A stretch of 64,000 nt of DNA from Alkaliphilus flagellatus (GCF_018919215.1 NZ_JAHLQK010000006.1:1-64000); one strand, 5' to 3'; shown: positions 17,786 through 27,570, counted from the first letter of the stretch. Notes: generated from the sequence alone by a model not told the origin. Numbers and translations are program-made.

Positions 17786-18556
17786 ATGAATTTTCCAGCA
17801 TTCTCAGGGGAACAAGTTGAAATATTGGAGCACGAAAAAACTATAGAATTAATATTAGAGGCACAAAAAGGAAGCTTACAAGCTCAAGAAACATTAGTAA
17901 GTCATAATTTAGGACTAGTTAGAAGTGTAATAAGGCGTTTTGCTAATAGGGGATATGATAGAGAAGATTTATTTCAATTGGGCTGTATCGGATTAATTAA
18001 AGCAATCAAAAAGTTTGATATCAGTTTTGATGTAAGATTTTCTACCTATGCAGTACCTATGATTATTGGAGAGATAAAACGATTTTTAAGGGATGATGGA
18101 ATAATTAAAGTATCCAGATCTCTAAAGCAGACAGCAGCTAGGGTTAAAATGACAAAGGAGAGATTGCAAAAGGAACAAGGTAGGGAACCGACTTTACAGG
18201 AAATTGCTGATGACATGGATGTAACAAAGGAAGAAATTGTAATGGCATTAGATTCCAGTGCACATCCAGAGTATTTATATGATGTTATTCATCACGATGA
18301 TGGTTCACCAATACATCTTATAGATAAAATTAGTGAAACTGATAGTTTAGAGGATAGTGAGGTAATTGATAGGATAATGCTTCAAGAAGCTATTGCAAAA
18401 TTAGAACCAAGAGAAAGACAAATTATATTTTTAAGATATTTTAAAGATCAAACACAAACCGAAATTGCTCAAGTTTTAGGTATTTCTCAGGTTCAAGTTT
18501 CAAGAATCGAAAAAAAAGTATTGCAAAATATGAAAGATTTAATGAAGAAGGCTTAA
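17786..18556 (+). CDS. sigF: RNA polymerase sigma-F factor
   Basis: Early forespore sigma factor, 256 aa. Region 2 includes the LGLVRSVIRRFANRGYDREDLFQLGCIGLIKAIKKFD stretch (shown here only as a location, residues about 43-80). Region 3 covers about 115-165. Region 4 contains the helix-turn-helix TEIAQVLGISQVQVSRIEKK. It closes the spoIIA operon and is followed by a hairpin terminator, then by the spoVA operon, as in Bacillus subtilis. Confidence 0.95.
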   Translation: MNFPAFSGEQVEILEHEKTIELILEAQKGSLQAQETLVSHNLGLVRSVIRRFANRGYDREDLFQLGCIGLIKAIKKFDISFDVRFSTYAVPMIIGEIKRFLRDDGIIKVSRSLKQTAARVKMTKERLQKEQGREPTLQEIADDMDVTKEEIVMALDSSAHPEYLYDVIHHDDGSPIHLIDKISETDSLEDSEVIDRIMLQEAIAKLEPRERQIIFLRYFKDQTQTEIAQVLGISQVQVSRIEKKVLQNMKDLMKKA

Positions 18557-18572
18557 ATATAAGTCTTCTTTT
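18545..18572 (+). terminator. Terminator at the end of sigF
   Basis: AAGAAGGCTTA pairs with TAAGTCTTCTT (one G-T) and runs into T residues. It overlaps the last codons of sigF. Confidence 0.7.
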
Positions 18573-18681
18573 TTATTTAAATAAAATATCCACAGTAATT
18601 ATTTAGCTAATAAGTATAGAACATAATAAAGGAATTAAAAAATGAAAATAGCAAATAATAAATGTGAAGGATGGTGAGAAT

Positions 18682-18852
18682 ATGACATATATATTAAGAA
18701 AATATAAAAACATATTTTTTATAACACTTATTTTAGTACTTTCCTTTAGTGCATGGTACATTTTTACAAGTAATAATATCAATAAAATACCTGAAAAAGC
18801 AGATTTAGTTTTGAATCATACCAGCATTTTAAGGAGTAGGACAAATGAGTAA
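18682..18852 (+). CDS. Small membrane protein at the head of the spoVA operon
   Basis: 56 aa. One strong hydrophobic helix lies at about 12-30, then a short polar tail. The ATG at 18682 follows GGTGAG, and the ORF overlaps the start of spoVAA by 8 bases, so translation is probably coupled. No counterpart exists in the Bacillus spoVA operon as I know it. I do not recognise the family. A single-pass forespore membrane protein is a reasonable inference. Confidence 0.6.
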   Translation: MTYILRKYKNIFFITLILVLSFSAWYIFTSNNINKIPEKADLVLNHTSILRSRTNE

Positions 18853-19456
18853 TAATAATCAAGTTTTTTTGAGAGTAAATGGAAAGGTTTCACTTCCAAA
18901 GAGCCAATCTGTTGTATTAAAAGATTTAGTAGAAATTTCTGCCGACAAGGAAATAAAGAAAAAATTAGAAAATTTAAGTTATCCAGTTAACATAAAAGAC
19001 AATAGTAACATTTTAATTTCAGTTATATCACTTATAACCTTTATAAAAGAAAATATATCTGATGTTGACTTAGTGGTTATAGGTGAAACTGATATTTTAA
19101 TTAGCTTTCAAGATGATAATATAAATACAGATAAATACAAAAAATTGAGAGTTTTAGTAGTATGTTTGTTGCTATTTATAGGATCTATTACGGCTATTAT
19201 TAATTTTCACTCTGATGTGGATATGAAAACGGCCCATACTGTTATATATAAGATAATTACAGGTGTAGAAACTGATAGACCATTATTACTGCAAATACCA
19301 TATTCTTTAGGAATAGGAGTAGGAATGGCAGTGTTCTTCAATCATATATTTAAGAAAAAAATCAATAATGAACCTACCCCACTTGAAATGGAGATATATT
19401 CTTATCAACAAAGCGTAGATGAATATATAAAAAACAACAATAGTGAACAGCGCTAG
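18845..19456 (+). CDS. spoVAA: Stage V sporulation protein AA
   Basis: 203 aa. A soluble N-terminal domain (about 1-100) is followed by two membrane segments (about 103-120 and 148-168). The first begins at RVLVVCLLLFIGSI, and DVDMKTAHTVIYKIITG lies between the two. This matches SpoVAA, a component of the SpoVA channel that moves dipicolinic acid into the forespore and out during germination. It follows the small ORF with overlap, and spoVAB begins 20 bases later. Confidence 0.88.
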   Translation: MSNNNQVFLRVNGKVSLPKSQSVVLKDLVEISADKEIKKKLENLSYPVNIKDNSNILISVISLITFIKENISDVDLVVIGETDILISFQDDNINTDKYKKLRVLVVCLLLFIGSITAIINFHSDVDMKTAHTVIYKIITGVETDRPLLLQIPYSLGIGVGMAVFFNHIFKKKINNEPTPLEMEIYSYQQSVDEYIKNNNSEQR

Positions 19457-19476
19457 AGGTGATAAAGGTGATAAAG

Positions 19477-19896
19477 ATGAAATATACAATTGTACCTCTG
19501 TTAGGATTTTCAAATGGGATTATTGTAGGAAGTGGGATTGTTGCCTTACTTTCACTTTTAGATATTATTCCAAGACTAGCTCAATTAACAAAAACCTATA
19601 ATAATATTAAACTTTATGAAAGTGTAATTGTAGGTGCTGCTGTTTTGGCATCGATTACTTCTCTTACAGGTGTTGGAATAAATTTAGGAAAGTTCACAGT
19701 GATAATTGTTGGATTTAGTATGGGTATATTTATTGGGCTACTAGCATCTGCATTAGCCGAAGTATTAAATGTCATGCCTGTATTAATAAGAAGATTTAGA
19801 TTAGATGGATATATAATATATATAGTTTATTCATTAATACTTGGAAAAGTATTAGGATCATTGTTAAATTGGACGCTATATTTTAAATTTAAATAG
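19477..19896 (+). CDS. spoVAB: Stage V sporulation protein AB
   Basis: Integral membrane protein, 139 aa, with four or five helices, matching SpoVAB. The conserved features are a glycine-rich GFSNGIIVGSGIVALLSLL near the start and the GFSMGIFIGLLASALAEVLN segment. The ATG at 19477 follows AAAGGTG; upstream in-frame GTGs at 19459 and 19468 are less well placed. Confidence 0.88.
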   Translation: MKYTIVPLLGFSNGIIVGSGIVALLSLLDIIPRLAQLTKTYNNIKLYESVIVGAAVLASITSLTGVGINLGKFTVIIVGFSMGIFIGLLASALAEVLNVMPVLIRRFRLDGYIIYIVYSLILGKVLGSLLNWTLYFKFK

Positions 19897-19910
19897 AGAG
19901 GAAATTACAC

Positions 19911-20069
19911 ATGAATAAATATAAATCATATTATTTACCAAATCAATTTGATATACACAAATTTGAAAATATAGAGGATAAAAAAATTATCCATCAATTT
20001 GAAGATAAAAATATAACTGTAAATATAGAAAAGCTAACAGATAAATATATATTAAATCAGCTAAGATAG
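19911..20069 (+). CDS. Small hydrophilic ORF between spoVAB and spoVAC
   Basis: 52 aa, ATG start with AGAGGA 8 bases before it and stop TAG at 20067. The protein is soluble, rich in Lys, Asp, Ile and Asn, and starts MNKYKSYYLPNQF. It ends 27 bases before spoVAC and leaves little non-coding DNA, so it is probably a real operon member. I do not recognise it. No similar gene is part of the classic spoVA operon. Confidence 0.55.
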   Translation: MNKYKSYYLPNQFDIHKFENIEDKKIIHQFEDKNITVNIEKLTDKYILNQLR

Positions 20070-20096
20070 ATAAATACTAAATATGGAGTGATATGA

Positions 20097-20552
20097 ATGT
20101 CAAAAAATCAAGCGAATAAAAATAAGGCTTATCAAAATTATGTAGATACAAAAATTCCAAAGCCTCATTTACTTAAAAATTGCATATGGGCTTTTTTGGT
20201 TGGGGGAGCTATATGTACAATAGGAGAAGTAATCCATCGTGTAATAGAATCACACTATAAGTACTCTCATTTAGATGTAAGTGATATAACTACTTTAATA
20301 ATGGTTTTTATTGGAGCATTTTTAACGGGGATAGGTATATACGATATTATTGGTAAAAGAGCAGGAGCAGGGTCTCTTATTCCAATTACAGGATTTGCGA
20401 ACTCTATAGTTGCTCCTGCAATGGAATTTAAACGAGAAGGATTTATAATGGGAGTTGCAGCAAAGATGTTTGTTTTAGCAGGTCCAGTACTAGTATATGG
20501 AATAGGCTCTTCAGTAATAGTTGGCATTTTATACTATATTTTTAAAAAATAG
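20097..20552 (+). CDS. spoVAC: Stage V sporulation protein AC
   Basis: Inner forespore membrane protein, 151 aa, one of the three core SpoVA proteins. In Bacillus SpoVAC acts as a mechanosensitive channel for dipicolinic acid release. It has the family N-terminus YVDTKIPKPHLLKNCIWAFL, a GGAICTIGE helix and GAGSLIPITGFANSIVAPAMEFKREG across about 93-119 (positions given; motif is longer than quoted elsewhere). Four helices are visible. Confidence 0.95.
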   Translation: MSKNQANKNKAYQNYVDTKIPKPHLLKNCIWAFLVGGAICTIGEVIHRVIESHYKYSHLDVSDITTLIMVFIGAFLTGIGIYDIIGKRAGAGSLIPITGFANSIVAPAMEFKREGFIMGVAAKMFVLAGPVLVYGIGSSVIVGILYYIFKK

Positions 20553-20565
20553 GAGGGAATTAATT

Positions 20566-21588
20566 ATGGCTATAAAAAAACTAGGAAGTCAAACTATAAG
20601 GTTATTAAATCCTCCATCAATTATTTCTACAGGTACAGTTGTAGGTCCTAAAGAAGGAGAGGGTCCTCTGGCACAATACTTCGATACAATATTAGATGAT
20701 GATTTATTTGGAGAAGATAGTTGGGAAAAAGCTGAAAGTAAGTTAACTAAAGAATCAGTAAAGTCTGCCTTAAGTAAAGCTAGATTAAATATGACAGATA
20801 TGGAATATATGTTTGGTGGAGATTTACTTAATCAACTTATGTCAACATCATTTGCTGCTAGAGATTTGCAAATTCCTTTCTTTGGACTATATGGAGCCTG
20901 TTCTACTATGACAGAATCTCTTAGCTTAGCATCTATGATAATAGATGGAGGATATGCAGACAATGTAGTGGCAACAACATCAAGCCATTTTTCTGCTGCA
21001 GAAAGACAGTATAGATTTCCATTAGAGTCTGGAAATCAACGTCCGGTAACGTCACAGTGGACAGTAACAGGTTCTGGATCTGCAATATTATCAGCAAAAG
21101 GTGAAGGTCCATACATTACTTATGTTACAACAGGGAAAGTAATAGACTTTGGTATTAAAGATGCAACAAATATGGGTGCAGCTATGGCTCCAGCAGCAGT
21201 AGATACTATAAGAATGCATTTAGCTGATACAGGATTTAAACCAGACGACTATGATCTTATTATTACAGGTGATTTAGGAAAAATTGGTCACCAAATAGCA
21301 TTAGAGCTATTAGAAAAAGAAGGCTACGATCTATCAAAGGTTTTAAAGGATTGTGGAATAGAAGTATTTGATAATGAAAAACAAGATACCCATTCAGGTG
21401 GTAGTGGATGTGGTTGCTCTGCTGTAGTGTTTTGTGGATATTTATATGATCAATTAAAGTCAAAAAACTTAAATAAAATATTACTAATTTCTACAGGAGC
21501 ATTGCTATCACCTACAAGTACATTACAAGGAGAATCTATTCCCAGTATAGCTCATGCAGTTACAATAGAAAGCAAATTAGTAAATTAG
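20566..21588 (+). CDS. spoVAD: Stage V sporulation protein AD
   Basis: Peripheral membrane protein, 340 aa, with a thiolase/FabH-like fold, which in Bacillus binds dipicolinic acid directly. Family features are GSQTIRLLNPPSIISTGTVV near the start, FGLYGACSTMTE around residue 105 and HSGGSGCGCSAVVFCGYLYD near 280. The ATG at 20566 is preceded by AGGAGGG; an upstream start at 20521 would overlap spoVAC and is rejected. Confidence 0.96.
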   Translation: MAIKKLGSQTIRLLNPPSIISTGTVVGPKEGEGPLAQYFDTILDDDLFGEDSWEKAESKLTKESVKSALSKARLNMTDMEYMFGGDLLNQLMSTSFAARDLQIPFFGLYGACSTMTESLSLASMIIDGGYADNVVATTSSHFSAAERQYRFPLESGNQRPVTSQWTVTGSGSAILSAKGEGPYITYVTTGKVIDFGIKDATNMGAAMAPAAVDTIRMHLADTGFKPDDYDLIITGDLGKIGHQIALELLEKEGYDLSKVLKDCGIEVFDNEKQDTHSGGSGCGCSAVVFCGYLYDQLKSKNLNKILLISTGALLSPTSTLQGESIPSIAHAVTIESKLVN

Positions 21589-21599
21589 GAGATGATAAT

Positions 21600-21956
21600 A
21601 TGCAGTATGTAAATGCATTTATAGTAGGTGGAATAATTTGTGTAATTGGACAAATTATAATTAATAAAACAAAGCTTACACCTGCACATGTTTTAGTTTT
21701 ATTTGTAACATTAGGAGTTGTGCTGGGTGCTATTGGCTTATATGAACCTATAGTAAAATTTGGTTGTGCGGGAGCAACAGTTCCAATTCCAGGTTTTGGA
21801 TATTCCTTAGCTAAAGGAGCAATGAAAGGGGTTGATGAACATGGCATATTAGGCGCCTTTACTGGAGGAATATCGTCTACTGCTGGAGGAATTACAGCCG
21901 CCATAGTTTTCGGGTATTTAATGGCAGTACTATTTACTCCAAAAACCAAACCATAG
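21600..21956 (+). CDS. spoVAEB: Stage V sporulation protein AEb
   Basis: Membrane protein, 118 aa, homologous to SpoVAC and the third core channel protein. It has the GGIICVIGQI first helix, the GCAGATVPIPGFGYSLAKGA loop and GGISSTAGGITAAI. Twelve bases separate it from spoVAEA. Confidence 0.94.
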   Translation: MQYVNAFIVGGIICVIGQIIINKTKLTPAHVLVLFVTLGVVLGAIGLYEPIVKFGCAGATVPIPGFGYSLAKGAMKGVDEHGILGAFTGGISSTAGGITAAIVFGYLMAVLFTPKTKP

Positions 21957-21967
21957 GATGTGGAAAA

Positions 21968-22564
21968 ATGAATAATACGAATACAGAAAAAAGAAAAATT
22001 ATATTAGTAACAGATGGAGATTCTTGTGCTCAAAAGACATTAGAAATAGCAGTTTCAAATATAGGGGGAAGATGTATCTCAAGATCGGGAGGTAATCCTA
22101 CCCCTATTACATCTTCCGAAATAGTTGAGCTAGTAAAACAAGCTAAAAATGATCCAGTAGTAGTTATGGTTGATGATAGAGGAAACACTGGTATAGGTAA
22201 AGGCGAGCAAGCTATGTTTGAAATTATAAATCATCCTGAAATAGAAGTACTTGGAATTGTTGCCGTAGCTTCAAACACTAAAGGAGTGAGAGGAGTAAGA
22301 GTAGATTACTCTATAGATAATAATGGTAACATGATTAATGCTCCTGTAGACAAGCATGGAAATATAAGCGATAAAAAAGTACTATATGGGGATACAGTAG
22401 ATATTATTAATAATTGTAATGTTCCTATTGTTATTGGAGTAGGTGATATTGGGAAGATGGAAGGAAAGGATGTAAGCGAAATAGGAGCTCCTATAATTAC
22501 AAAAGCATTAGAAGAGATAATTACTAGAAACTCTACTCAAAATAAAAAAGGTTATAGACATTAG
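21968..22564 (+). CDS. spoVAEA: Stage V sporulation protein AEa
   Basis: Soluble protein, 198 aa, of the SpoVAEa family. It starts with KIILVTDGDSCAQKTLEIA and contains VVMVDDRGNTGIGKGEQAM and GVRVDYSIDNNGN. SpoVAEa in Bacillus is peripheral and not strictly required for germination. It ends the operon, and the terminator overlaps its stop codon. No spoVAF follows. Confidence 0.93.
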   Translation: MNNTNTEKRKIILVTDGDSCAQKTLEIAVSNIGGRCISRSGGNPTPITSSEIVELVKQAKNDPVVVMVDDRGNTGIGKGEQAMFEIINHPEIEVLGIVAVASNTKGVRGVRVDYSIDNNGNMINAPVDKHGNISDKKVLYGDTVDIINNCNVPIVIGVGDIGKMEGKDVSEIGAPIITKALEEIITRNSTQNKKGYRH

Positions 22565-22586
22565 TTTAATCTATAACCTTTTTTAT
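22546..22586 (+). terminator. Terminator of the spoVA operon
   Basis: AAAAAGGTTATAGA pairs with TCTATAACCTTTTTT. It overlaps the end of spoVAEA. Confidence 0.88.
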
Positions 22587-22618
22587 TTAATTTATTTTGA
22601 ATAGTAATTTTAAAAAGA

Positions 22619-25201
22619 TTAATTATTATCTAGGGAATCTATAGTATCATCATCTATATCTTCTATTTCTCCTTCATTAGGTCCTCCCTCAGTTTCTGTT
22701 CCATCTGGAGAACCACCTGGAAAAGGGATGCCTAATCCATCTACTAATGGGTCATAGTATCCACTAGGAAGTTCGTAAATATAGTCTAATGGTGTAATAC
22801 CACCATGTTCTGCTGGATAATAAGGAATTGGTCTTTGTACAAATACCTTAGATTGTACTTGCCAAGGTGGAGTTAAATCTGTAGCTAACTTGCCAGATGG
22901 TACGTGAATATCCGCAAGTACATGAACATCACATTTCCCAGTAGGCTGAGTACCCTTAATAAATATCTCAGATTTAACTGTACTACCTCTAGGGTCTAGT
23001 GCGCAAAGTTCTGTAGGAAGTTTACCAGAAATAGTACATATATTAACTCTTACTATATCACTTGGCATTTCGAAGTCCTTAACCGAGTGACCCTCATGAA
23101 CTCTTTTCATAACTTTGCTCCATAAAGATGCAGCAGCGGGACTACCTGAAGTTAATTTTACAGGTTGATCAGATCCAATCCAAACAGATGCTGAATAATA
23201 AGGAGTATAACCTACAAACCATGCATCTTTTTGACTATCTGTTGTACCAGTTTTACCAGCTACAGGCATACTTCCAATATTAGCTCCTTTACCAGTACCT
23301 CTAGGAGATGAAACAACTCCACGAAGCATATCAGTTACAATATATGCGGATTGTTCTGTTATTACTCTATGCTGCTGAGGCTTATTTTCTAAAATAAGAT
23401 TTCCGTGTCTATCATGTACTGTAGTAAAGGTAGTTGGACTAGTGTAAAGTCCTTTATTAGCTAATACATTGAAGGCAGTATTCATTTCTAATGGACTAAC
23501 ACCTCTAGTCATACCACCTAAAGCAGTAGCCAATGTTTCATCAGTATATTTTTTACCATTAATAGTTAATGGGTTTTCTCTAGTATGAACTGTAGTTATA
23601 CCCATATTTTTCATAGAATCTAGCATAGTATTTATTGAAGAATTTTGATCACCACTAAGCATACTTGCTAGCTTAACTGCAAATATGTTACCAGAACGTT
23701 CCACACCTTCACGTAGAGTAATTAATCCACGATAGCTTTTATCAAAGTTTCTAGGCCAAGGTGTATTAGGTGTAGATTTATTAAAGTAGTGAGGAATATC
23801 ATCTACTATACTTCCAGCAGTAAAACCATGCTCAATAGCTGGAGCATATACTGCTATTGGTTTAATGGATGATCCAGGCTGTCTAGGAGTCAAAGCTCTG
23901 TTAAGTATTCTTTGACCAGAGGTCATACGTCCACCAACAATAGCCTTAATTTCTCCAGTTTGATGATCACTAATAACCATAGCAGATTGAGGCTGAATTT
24001 GGCCTTCGTTATCTCTTATATTTTTTTCAGAATCTTCAGTAAAGCCTTCTTTGGCCAATAGCTTTGCTCTATCTGCATTATTTATTTTAGGAAAGTTACT
24101 TGAATTAGCATATTCTTCATCTAATATTTTTTGAATTCTTGTATCTAAAGTACTATTAATTCTAAGACCACCAGAATAAAGCATATCAATAGCTTCATCT
24201 TCTGAGTAGCCACTATCTTTTAATGCCTGTATAACATCTTTTTTTACCAAATCTCCAAAAAATGAAGAGATATTTTCGGATATTTGCCGATTAGGTTTTA
24301 AGTGAGATTTAACATCTTCTTCTAATGCTTGGTTATACTCAGTTTCTGTAATATATCCTAATCTTTTCATTGCATTGAGTACTAATTTTTGTCTACTAAT
24401 AACATACTCATCAATTTTATCATTCATTATTACAGTATATACTGGATCTGAATCATCTAATACAACATGATGCTCTTGTACATCTTCTTTTTTCAATGTG
24501 ATAATTGGTGTATTTCTTGAAGGATATTTTGTTATTCCAGCAATTAATGCAGATTCTGCAAGGGTTAAATCTTTAGCATCCTTAGAAAAATACACTTGGG
24601 CAGCTGCCTGTACACCATGTGCTCCACTTCCTAAATAAATAGTATTTAGATATGCTTCTAAAATTTGTTCCTTTGATAGCTGTTTGTTTAGCATAATACC
24701 ATAATAAGCATCTTTGATTTTTCTGCTATAGCTTTTATCGGAACGACTTAAATATAGGTTTACAGCTAACTGTTGGTTAATTGTACTGGCACCTTGTCTA
24801 GAACCTGTACGAAGGTTTGTCCAAAGTGCACCAAAAATACGCTTTATATCTACTCCTTTGTGAGTCCAAAAACGCTCATCTTCAATTGAAACAAAAGCAC
24901 TCGTTAAATGCTCAGGCATTTCAGAATAATCTACTACAACTCTAAATTTGTTAGATTCTATTTTTTCAATTACTTGGCCCTCAGAATCTAAAATAAAGGA
25001 GCTCTCATCGAGCATTTCGTATATATTTGAAGCATCAATAGGCTCCGTGTTTTTAATGATGCTCATTACAATTCCTGCTACAGCACCAGCACCAATAAAA
25101 CCAATTAATATCATTGTAACTAATATTACTCTAAAAATACTTAGCTTTCTTTTTTTATTATTGTCTTTGTCAGTTTGTCTGCTTAGTTTTTTATCTGACA
25201 T
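22619..25201 (-). CDS. Class A penicillin-binding protein (PBP1A family)
   Basis: Bifunctional peptidoglycan synthase, 860 aa. A single membrane anchor is at about 23-47. The GT51 glycosyltransferase domain covers about 60-235, with Glu107 in EDERFWTHKG and GASTINQQL. The transpeptidase has SSIK (444-447), SGN (503-505) and KTGT (650-653). The C-terminus is an acidic, Gly/Pro-rich tail of about 50 residues. The start at 25201 follows GGAGGTG on the minus strand; the upstream ATG at 25216 overlaps that site. Divergent from yunB. Confidence 0.95.
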   Translation of the reverse strand: MSDKKLSRQTDKDNNKKRKLSIFRVILVTMILIGFIGAGAVAGIVMSIIKNTEPIDASNIYEMLDESSFILDSEGQVIEKIESNKFRVVVDYSEMPEHLTSAFVSIEDERFWTHKGVDIKRIFGALWTNLRTGSRQGASTINQQLAVNLYLSRSDKSYSRKIKDAYYGIMLNKQLSKEQILEAYLNTIYLGSGAHGVQAAAQVYFSKDAKDLTLAESALIAGITKYPSRNTPIITLKKEDVQEHHVVLDDSDPVYTVIMNDKIDEYVISRQKLVLNAMKRLGYITETEYNQALEEDVKSHLKPNRQISENISSFFGDLVKKDVIQALKDSGYSEDEAIDMLYSGGLRINSTLDTRIQKILDEEYANSSNFPKINNADRAKLLAKEGFTEDSEKNIRDNEGQIQPQSAMVISDHQTGEIKAIVGGRMTSGQRILNRALTPRQPGSSIKPIAVYAPAIEHGFTAGSIVDDIPHYFNKSTPNTPWPRNFDKSYRGLITLREGVERSGNIFAVKLASMLSGDQNSSINTMLDSMKNMGITTVHTRENPLTINGKKYTDETLATALGGMTRGVSPLEMNTAFNVLANKGLYTSPTTFTTVHDRHGNLILENKPQQHRVITEQSAYIVTDMLRGVVSSPRGTGKGANIGSMPVAGKTGTTDSQKDAWFVGYTPYYSASVWIGSDQPVKLTSGSPAAASLWSKVMKRVHEGHSVKDFEMPSDIVRVNICTISGKLPTELCALDPRGSTVKSEIFIKGTQPTGKCDVHVLADIHVPSGKLATDLTPPWQVQSKVFVQRPIPYYPAEHGGITPLDYIYELPSGYYDPLVDGLGIPFPGGSPDGTETEGGPNEGEIEDIDDDTIDSLDNN

Positions 25202-25500
25202 GTTTAACACCTCCATAAAGAGTGAATCTAATAGGTTTAGGAGAATAGATCAAAGATATTATACCATATTACTAATAATGCTATTATATAAATATAGCAT
25301 ATAGGCATTAACATTACAATTATATCATACTTTATGTAAAGTATACATTGTATCTTTATTCTCCAAGCTTTGTTATATAATAAAAAAATATTTGTATTAA
25401 GATAAGCAGAATAAGTCTGTTGTTCTAGAATCAAATAATAGCAATATAGTTGTGATCATTATATAATGTAAGTACATATAATAGCATAGGGGTGATGTCC
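25202..25500. other. Divergent intergenic region between the PBP gene and yunB
   Basis: Very AT-rich, with no ORF I can support. It holds the extended -10 promoter for the PBP gene on the minus strand (25258-25266) and must hold the yunB promoter. I could not identify a convincing sigma-E promoter for yunB. Confidence 0.5.
25258..25266 (-). promoter_or_regulatory. Extended -10 promoter of the class A PBP gene
   Basis: On the minus strand the sequence TGGTATAAT reads as an extended -10, about 57 bases before the start codon. No clear -35 box. Confidence 0.5.
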
Positions 25501-26181
25501 TTGAGCATTATTAAATTAGGTAAGAAAAAATATTTAAAGTTTAAAATCATAACTATCCTAATTCTAATTGTTATAATACTAACTATGTGTTTTTTATACA
25601 TAGATAGAGAAATTACCCCTACTGTACAAGCTATTGGAGAATTAAAAGCACAGGAAATCACTACAAGAGCTATTAATGAATCTGTAAGTTTAGTATTAAA
25701 ACAAGATATACAGTATCAAGATTTGATTTCTGTAAAAGAAGATGATGAAGGTAACATAACTATGATGCAAGCTAATACTTTTTTGATGAACAAAGTAGCT
25801 TCAGATGTAGCTTTGACTATTCAAGACCATCTTAAACAAATAAAAACAACTTCTGATCGAATACCCTTAGGTAATGCTTTGGGAAGTCAACTTTTAGCCC
25901 AATATGGTCCTAAAATAAAGCTTACTGTAACCCCATTAGGAATGGTTGATGTAAATTTTGGAACAGAATTCGAACAATCTGGCATAAATCAGACAAGACA
26001 TAGAATTTATTTGGTTATTAATACCAGTGTTAGAGTAATAGTGCCATTTAGTTCTAATACTATACATGTAACAACTTATTTTCCAGTGGCAGAAACAGTT
26101 ATTGTTGGAAAGGTTCCGATGAACTATATAAATGTTCCAAAAGATCAATTTCTAGATGTAACACCTATATACGAACAATAG
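25501..26181 (+). CDS. yunB: Sporulation protein YunB
   Basis: 226-aa protein of the YunB family, sigma-E controlled and needed for efficient sporulation in Bacillus. One N-terminal helix spans about 12-33 and is followed by an extracytoplasmic domain with ITPTVQAIGELKAQEITTRA (about 38-57) and IPLGNALGSQLLAQYGP. I choose TTG at 25501 because AGGGGTG lies 5 bases before it. GTG 25492 and ATG 25495 overlap that site. Confidence 0.9.
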   Translation: MSIIKLGKKKYLKFKIITILILIVIILTMCFLYIDREITPTVQAIGELKAQEITTRAINESVSLVLKQDIQYQDLISVKEDDEGNITMMQANTFLMNKVASDVALTIQDHLKQIKTTSDRIPLGNALGSQLLAQYGPKIKLTVTPLGMVDVNFGTEFEQSGINQTRHRIYLVINTSVRVIVPFSSNTIHVTTYFPVAETVIVGKVPMNYINVPKDQFLDVTPIYEQ

Positions 26182-26280
26182 TGTTATATATTCCAATTAT
26201 AGGATATAATGTTGATAGATAAATTTTAATATTAAGTTTAGATAGCATGTTCTAACTTATACAAAGGAGTGAAATATTCT

Positions 26281-27570
26281 GTGGAAATAGAAAATATATA
26301 TGAAAAAAAATCTAAAGCAATATTGGTAGGATTAAATAATACAGGAAAAAAAGAAAGTATTGACATAGAGATTTCTATGAATGAATTAAGTGAGTTGACT
26401 AAGGCTGCAGGAGCCGAGGTCTTATCTATTGCAATACAAAATAGGCCAGCAGTTGATGTTACTTACTTTATTGGTAAAGGAAAAGTAGATGAAATTAAAC
26501 AATTATGTGAAACTCTTGAAGCAGATATGGTCATATTTAATGATGAATTGTCAGGTTCTCAAATAAGAAACTTAGAAGAAACCCTTGGTGTTGATGTTAT
26601 TGATCGTACTGCACTTATCTTAGATATTTTCGCTCAAAGGGCACGTACAAAGGAAGGAAAATTGCAAGTAGAACTAGCTCAGTTAAAATATAGAATGCCA
26701 AGGCTCATAGGCTTAGGCAGACAACTTTCACAGCAAGGTGCTGGAATAGGTACTAGAGGACCTGGGGAAAAGAAGTTAGAGACCGATCGTAGGCACATAT
26801 TAAAGAGGATTGATGATATAGAACAAGAGCTGAAAGAAGTTAAAAAGAATAGAGAAGTACAAAGAGGTAAGAGGAGTAAATCAGAACTTCCTATTGTGGC
26901 TTTAGTAGGTTATACAAATGCTGGAAAGTCTACATTAATGAATTCCCTTTTAAAAATGAGCGATCAATACGATGAGGCTAGAGAAGTATATGCAGAAGAC
27001 ATGCTGTTTGCGACCTTAGATGTATCTTTACGTAGATTGTCTTTTCCTAATAAATTAGACTTTATATTAACAGATACTGTTGGATTTGTAAGTAAATTGC
27101 CACATGCTTTAGTAAACGCGTTTAAGGCTACATTAGAAGAAGTAAAGTATGCGGATTTACTTATACATGTTATAGATGCTTCAAATGAAGAATATAATTT
27201 ACAGAAACAAACTACATTAGATGTATTAAGGGAACTAGGTGTTGAAAATAAAAATATTATTAATGTATACAATAAGGTAGATAAAATTCTAGATGGAACA
27301 CTTCTTCCTAAAGAAGAAAATGCACTATGTATTTCTGCAAAGGCAAATAAAAATTTAGACACGCTAATAGAGCATATTAGGAATCAAATTGGACCAGATA
27401 TTATTGATGTTCATTTGTTAATTCCTTATGATAAAGGTAACCTTATTTCGAGCTTACATAATGACGGCGTGGTACTTGGGTCGGAATATGTTGAGGAAGG
27501 AATTGAAGTAAAAGCAAGGGTTGAAAAAATGTATTACCATAAATATGAAAGTTTCAATTTAGATAAGTAA
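26281..27570 (+). CDS. hflX: Ribosome-associated GTPase HflX
   Basis: 429-aa GTPase that binds the 50S subunit and splits stalled 70S ribosomes under stress. The N-terminal HflX domain has YFIGKGKVDEI and the linker GAGIGTRGPGEKKLETDRR. The G domain has G1 GYTNAGKST (210-218), G3 DTVGFV and the NKVDK-type G4. The GTG at 26281 is preferred to the ATG at 26269 because AAGGAGTG lies between them. Confidence 0.95.
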   Translation: MEIENIYEKKSKAILVGLNNTGKKESIDIEISMNELSELTKAAGAEVLSIAIQNRPAVDVTYFIGKGKVDEIKQLCETLEADMVIFNDELSGSQIRNLEETLGVDVIDRTALILDIFAQRARTKEGKLQVELAQLKYRMPRLIGLGRQLSQQGAGIGTRGPGEKKLETDRRHILKRIDDIEQELKEVKKNREVQRGKRSKSELPIVALVGYTNAGKSTLMNSLLKMSDQYDEAREVYAEDMLFATLDVSLRRLSFPNKLDFILTDTVGFVSKLPHALVNAFKATLEEVKYADLLIHVIDASNEEYNLQKQTTLDVLRELGVENKNIINVYNKVDKILDGTLLPKEENALCISAKANKNLDTLIEHIRNQIGPDIIDVHLLIPYDKGNLISSLHNDGVVLGSEYVEEGIEVKARVEKMYYHKYESFNLDK

